A stretch of DNA of 64,000 bases from Verrucomicrobiia bacterium (GTDB taxonomy: Bacteria > Verrucomicrobiota > Verrucomicrobiia > Opitutales > Cerasicoccaceae). How positions within the stretch are numbered: position 1 is the stretch's first letter; the number at the start of each line of letters is the position of its first letter. A program made the translations under genes and the position numbers. The stretch covers positions 1 to 64,000 of the forward strand of contig JAUIAM010000015.1 in the NCBI GenBank assembly GCA_030425485.1, read 5' to 3'. Shown here one piece after another: positions 63,974-64,000 of this stretch. The notes beneath the pieces were generated by a model. The model saw only the letters and a list, made by a program, of their open reading frames with translations. It did not search any database and was not told the origin of the DNA.

Positions 63974-64000
63974 TGTGCGGTTAGCCAAGTTCTTTTATAA

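Overview
The window is high-GC bacterial chromosome with a mostly single-copy housekeeping gene set. Its gene content suggests a member of the Verrucomicrobiota, probably the Opitutae/Puniceicoccales side. Pointers are a sulfatase, LamG- and Calx-beta-bearing exported proteins, a kinase-like/PEGA/FGE-like fusion, a GxxExxY gene with its usual 'CCGCAGAGACGCAAAGGCG' intergenic repeats, and a Gram-negative envelope (porin, LpxB, LolA-like and YdbH-like proteins). The taxon is inferred; no rRNA gene lies in the window. I saw no tRNA, rRNA or CRISPR array.

Layout. 1-9.1 kb: end of a sulfatase, a thioredoxin/CcdA fusion, a membrane protein, an NAD-dependent epimerase, a porin, and a LolA-like/YdbH-like envelope pair. 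9.1-19.7 kb: a Mu-like prophage module on the minus strand. It holds a holin-like protein, a winged-helix protein, a gp27-like protein, terminase, portal, protease, cement protein, major capsid, gp36-like protein and a LamG tail-fibre-like protein. It has no transposase, integrase or tail-assembly genes, and carries two small related exported proteins on the opposite strand. 19.9-32.3 kb: a secreted subtilase, CorA, a pseudokinase-PEGA-FGE-like protein, a cysteine-free FmdB-like protein, a MASE1 hybrid histidine kinase and peptide deformylase. 32.5-35.9 kb: a UrtA-like binding lipoprotein in an operon with a chemoreceptor. 36.2-40.1 kb: a possible 53-residue membrane protein and a pair of membrane proteins resembling an ion-driven MotA/ExbB plus MotB/ExbD couple, split by an inserted small gene between inverted repeats. 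40.3-51.4 kb: PurM, ThrH-type phosphatase, a methyltransferase/UbiA-like pair, small exported proteins, a glutaredoxin, Kup, a sulfotransferase, and a Gfo/Idh oxidoreductase and LpxB separated by a GxxExxY element. 51.4-61.7 kb: a long heme cluster (hemF-hemE-hemN-hemG, a hicBA pair, hemH, a CcsA/HemX-like gene, a short hemA, a heme-binding cytochrome, a flavodoxin and a HmuS-like heme-handling protein). 62-64 kb: panB-gpsA.

The most unusual signals are: (1) the intact head-only Mu-like module; (2) the bipartite palindrome GTATC-N9-GATAC, found five times exactly and twice with one mismatch, although about 0.06 would be expected by chance; (3) the GxxExxY gene boxed exactly by 28-bp inverted repeats that supply its start codon; (4) the ion-motor-like pair; and (5) a hairpin repeat shared with the coding start of lpxB.
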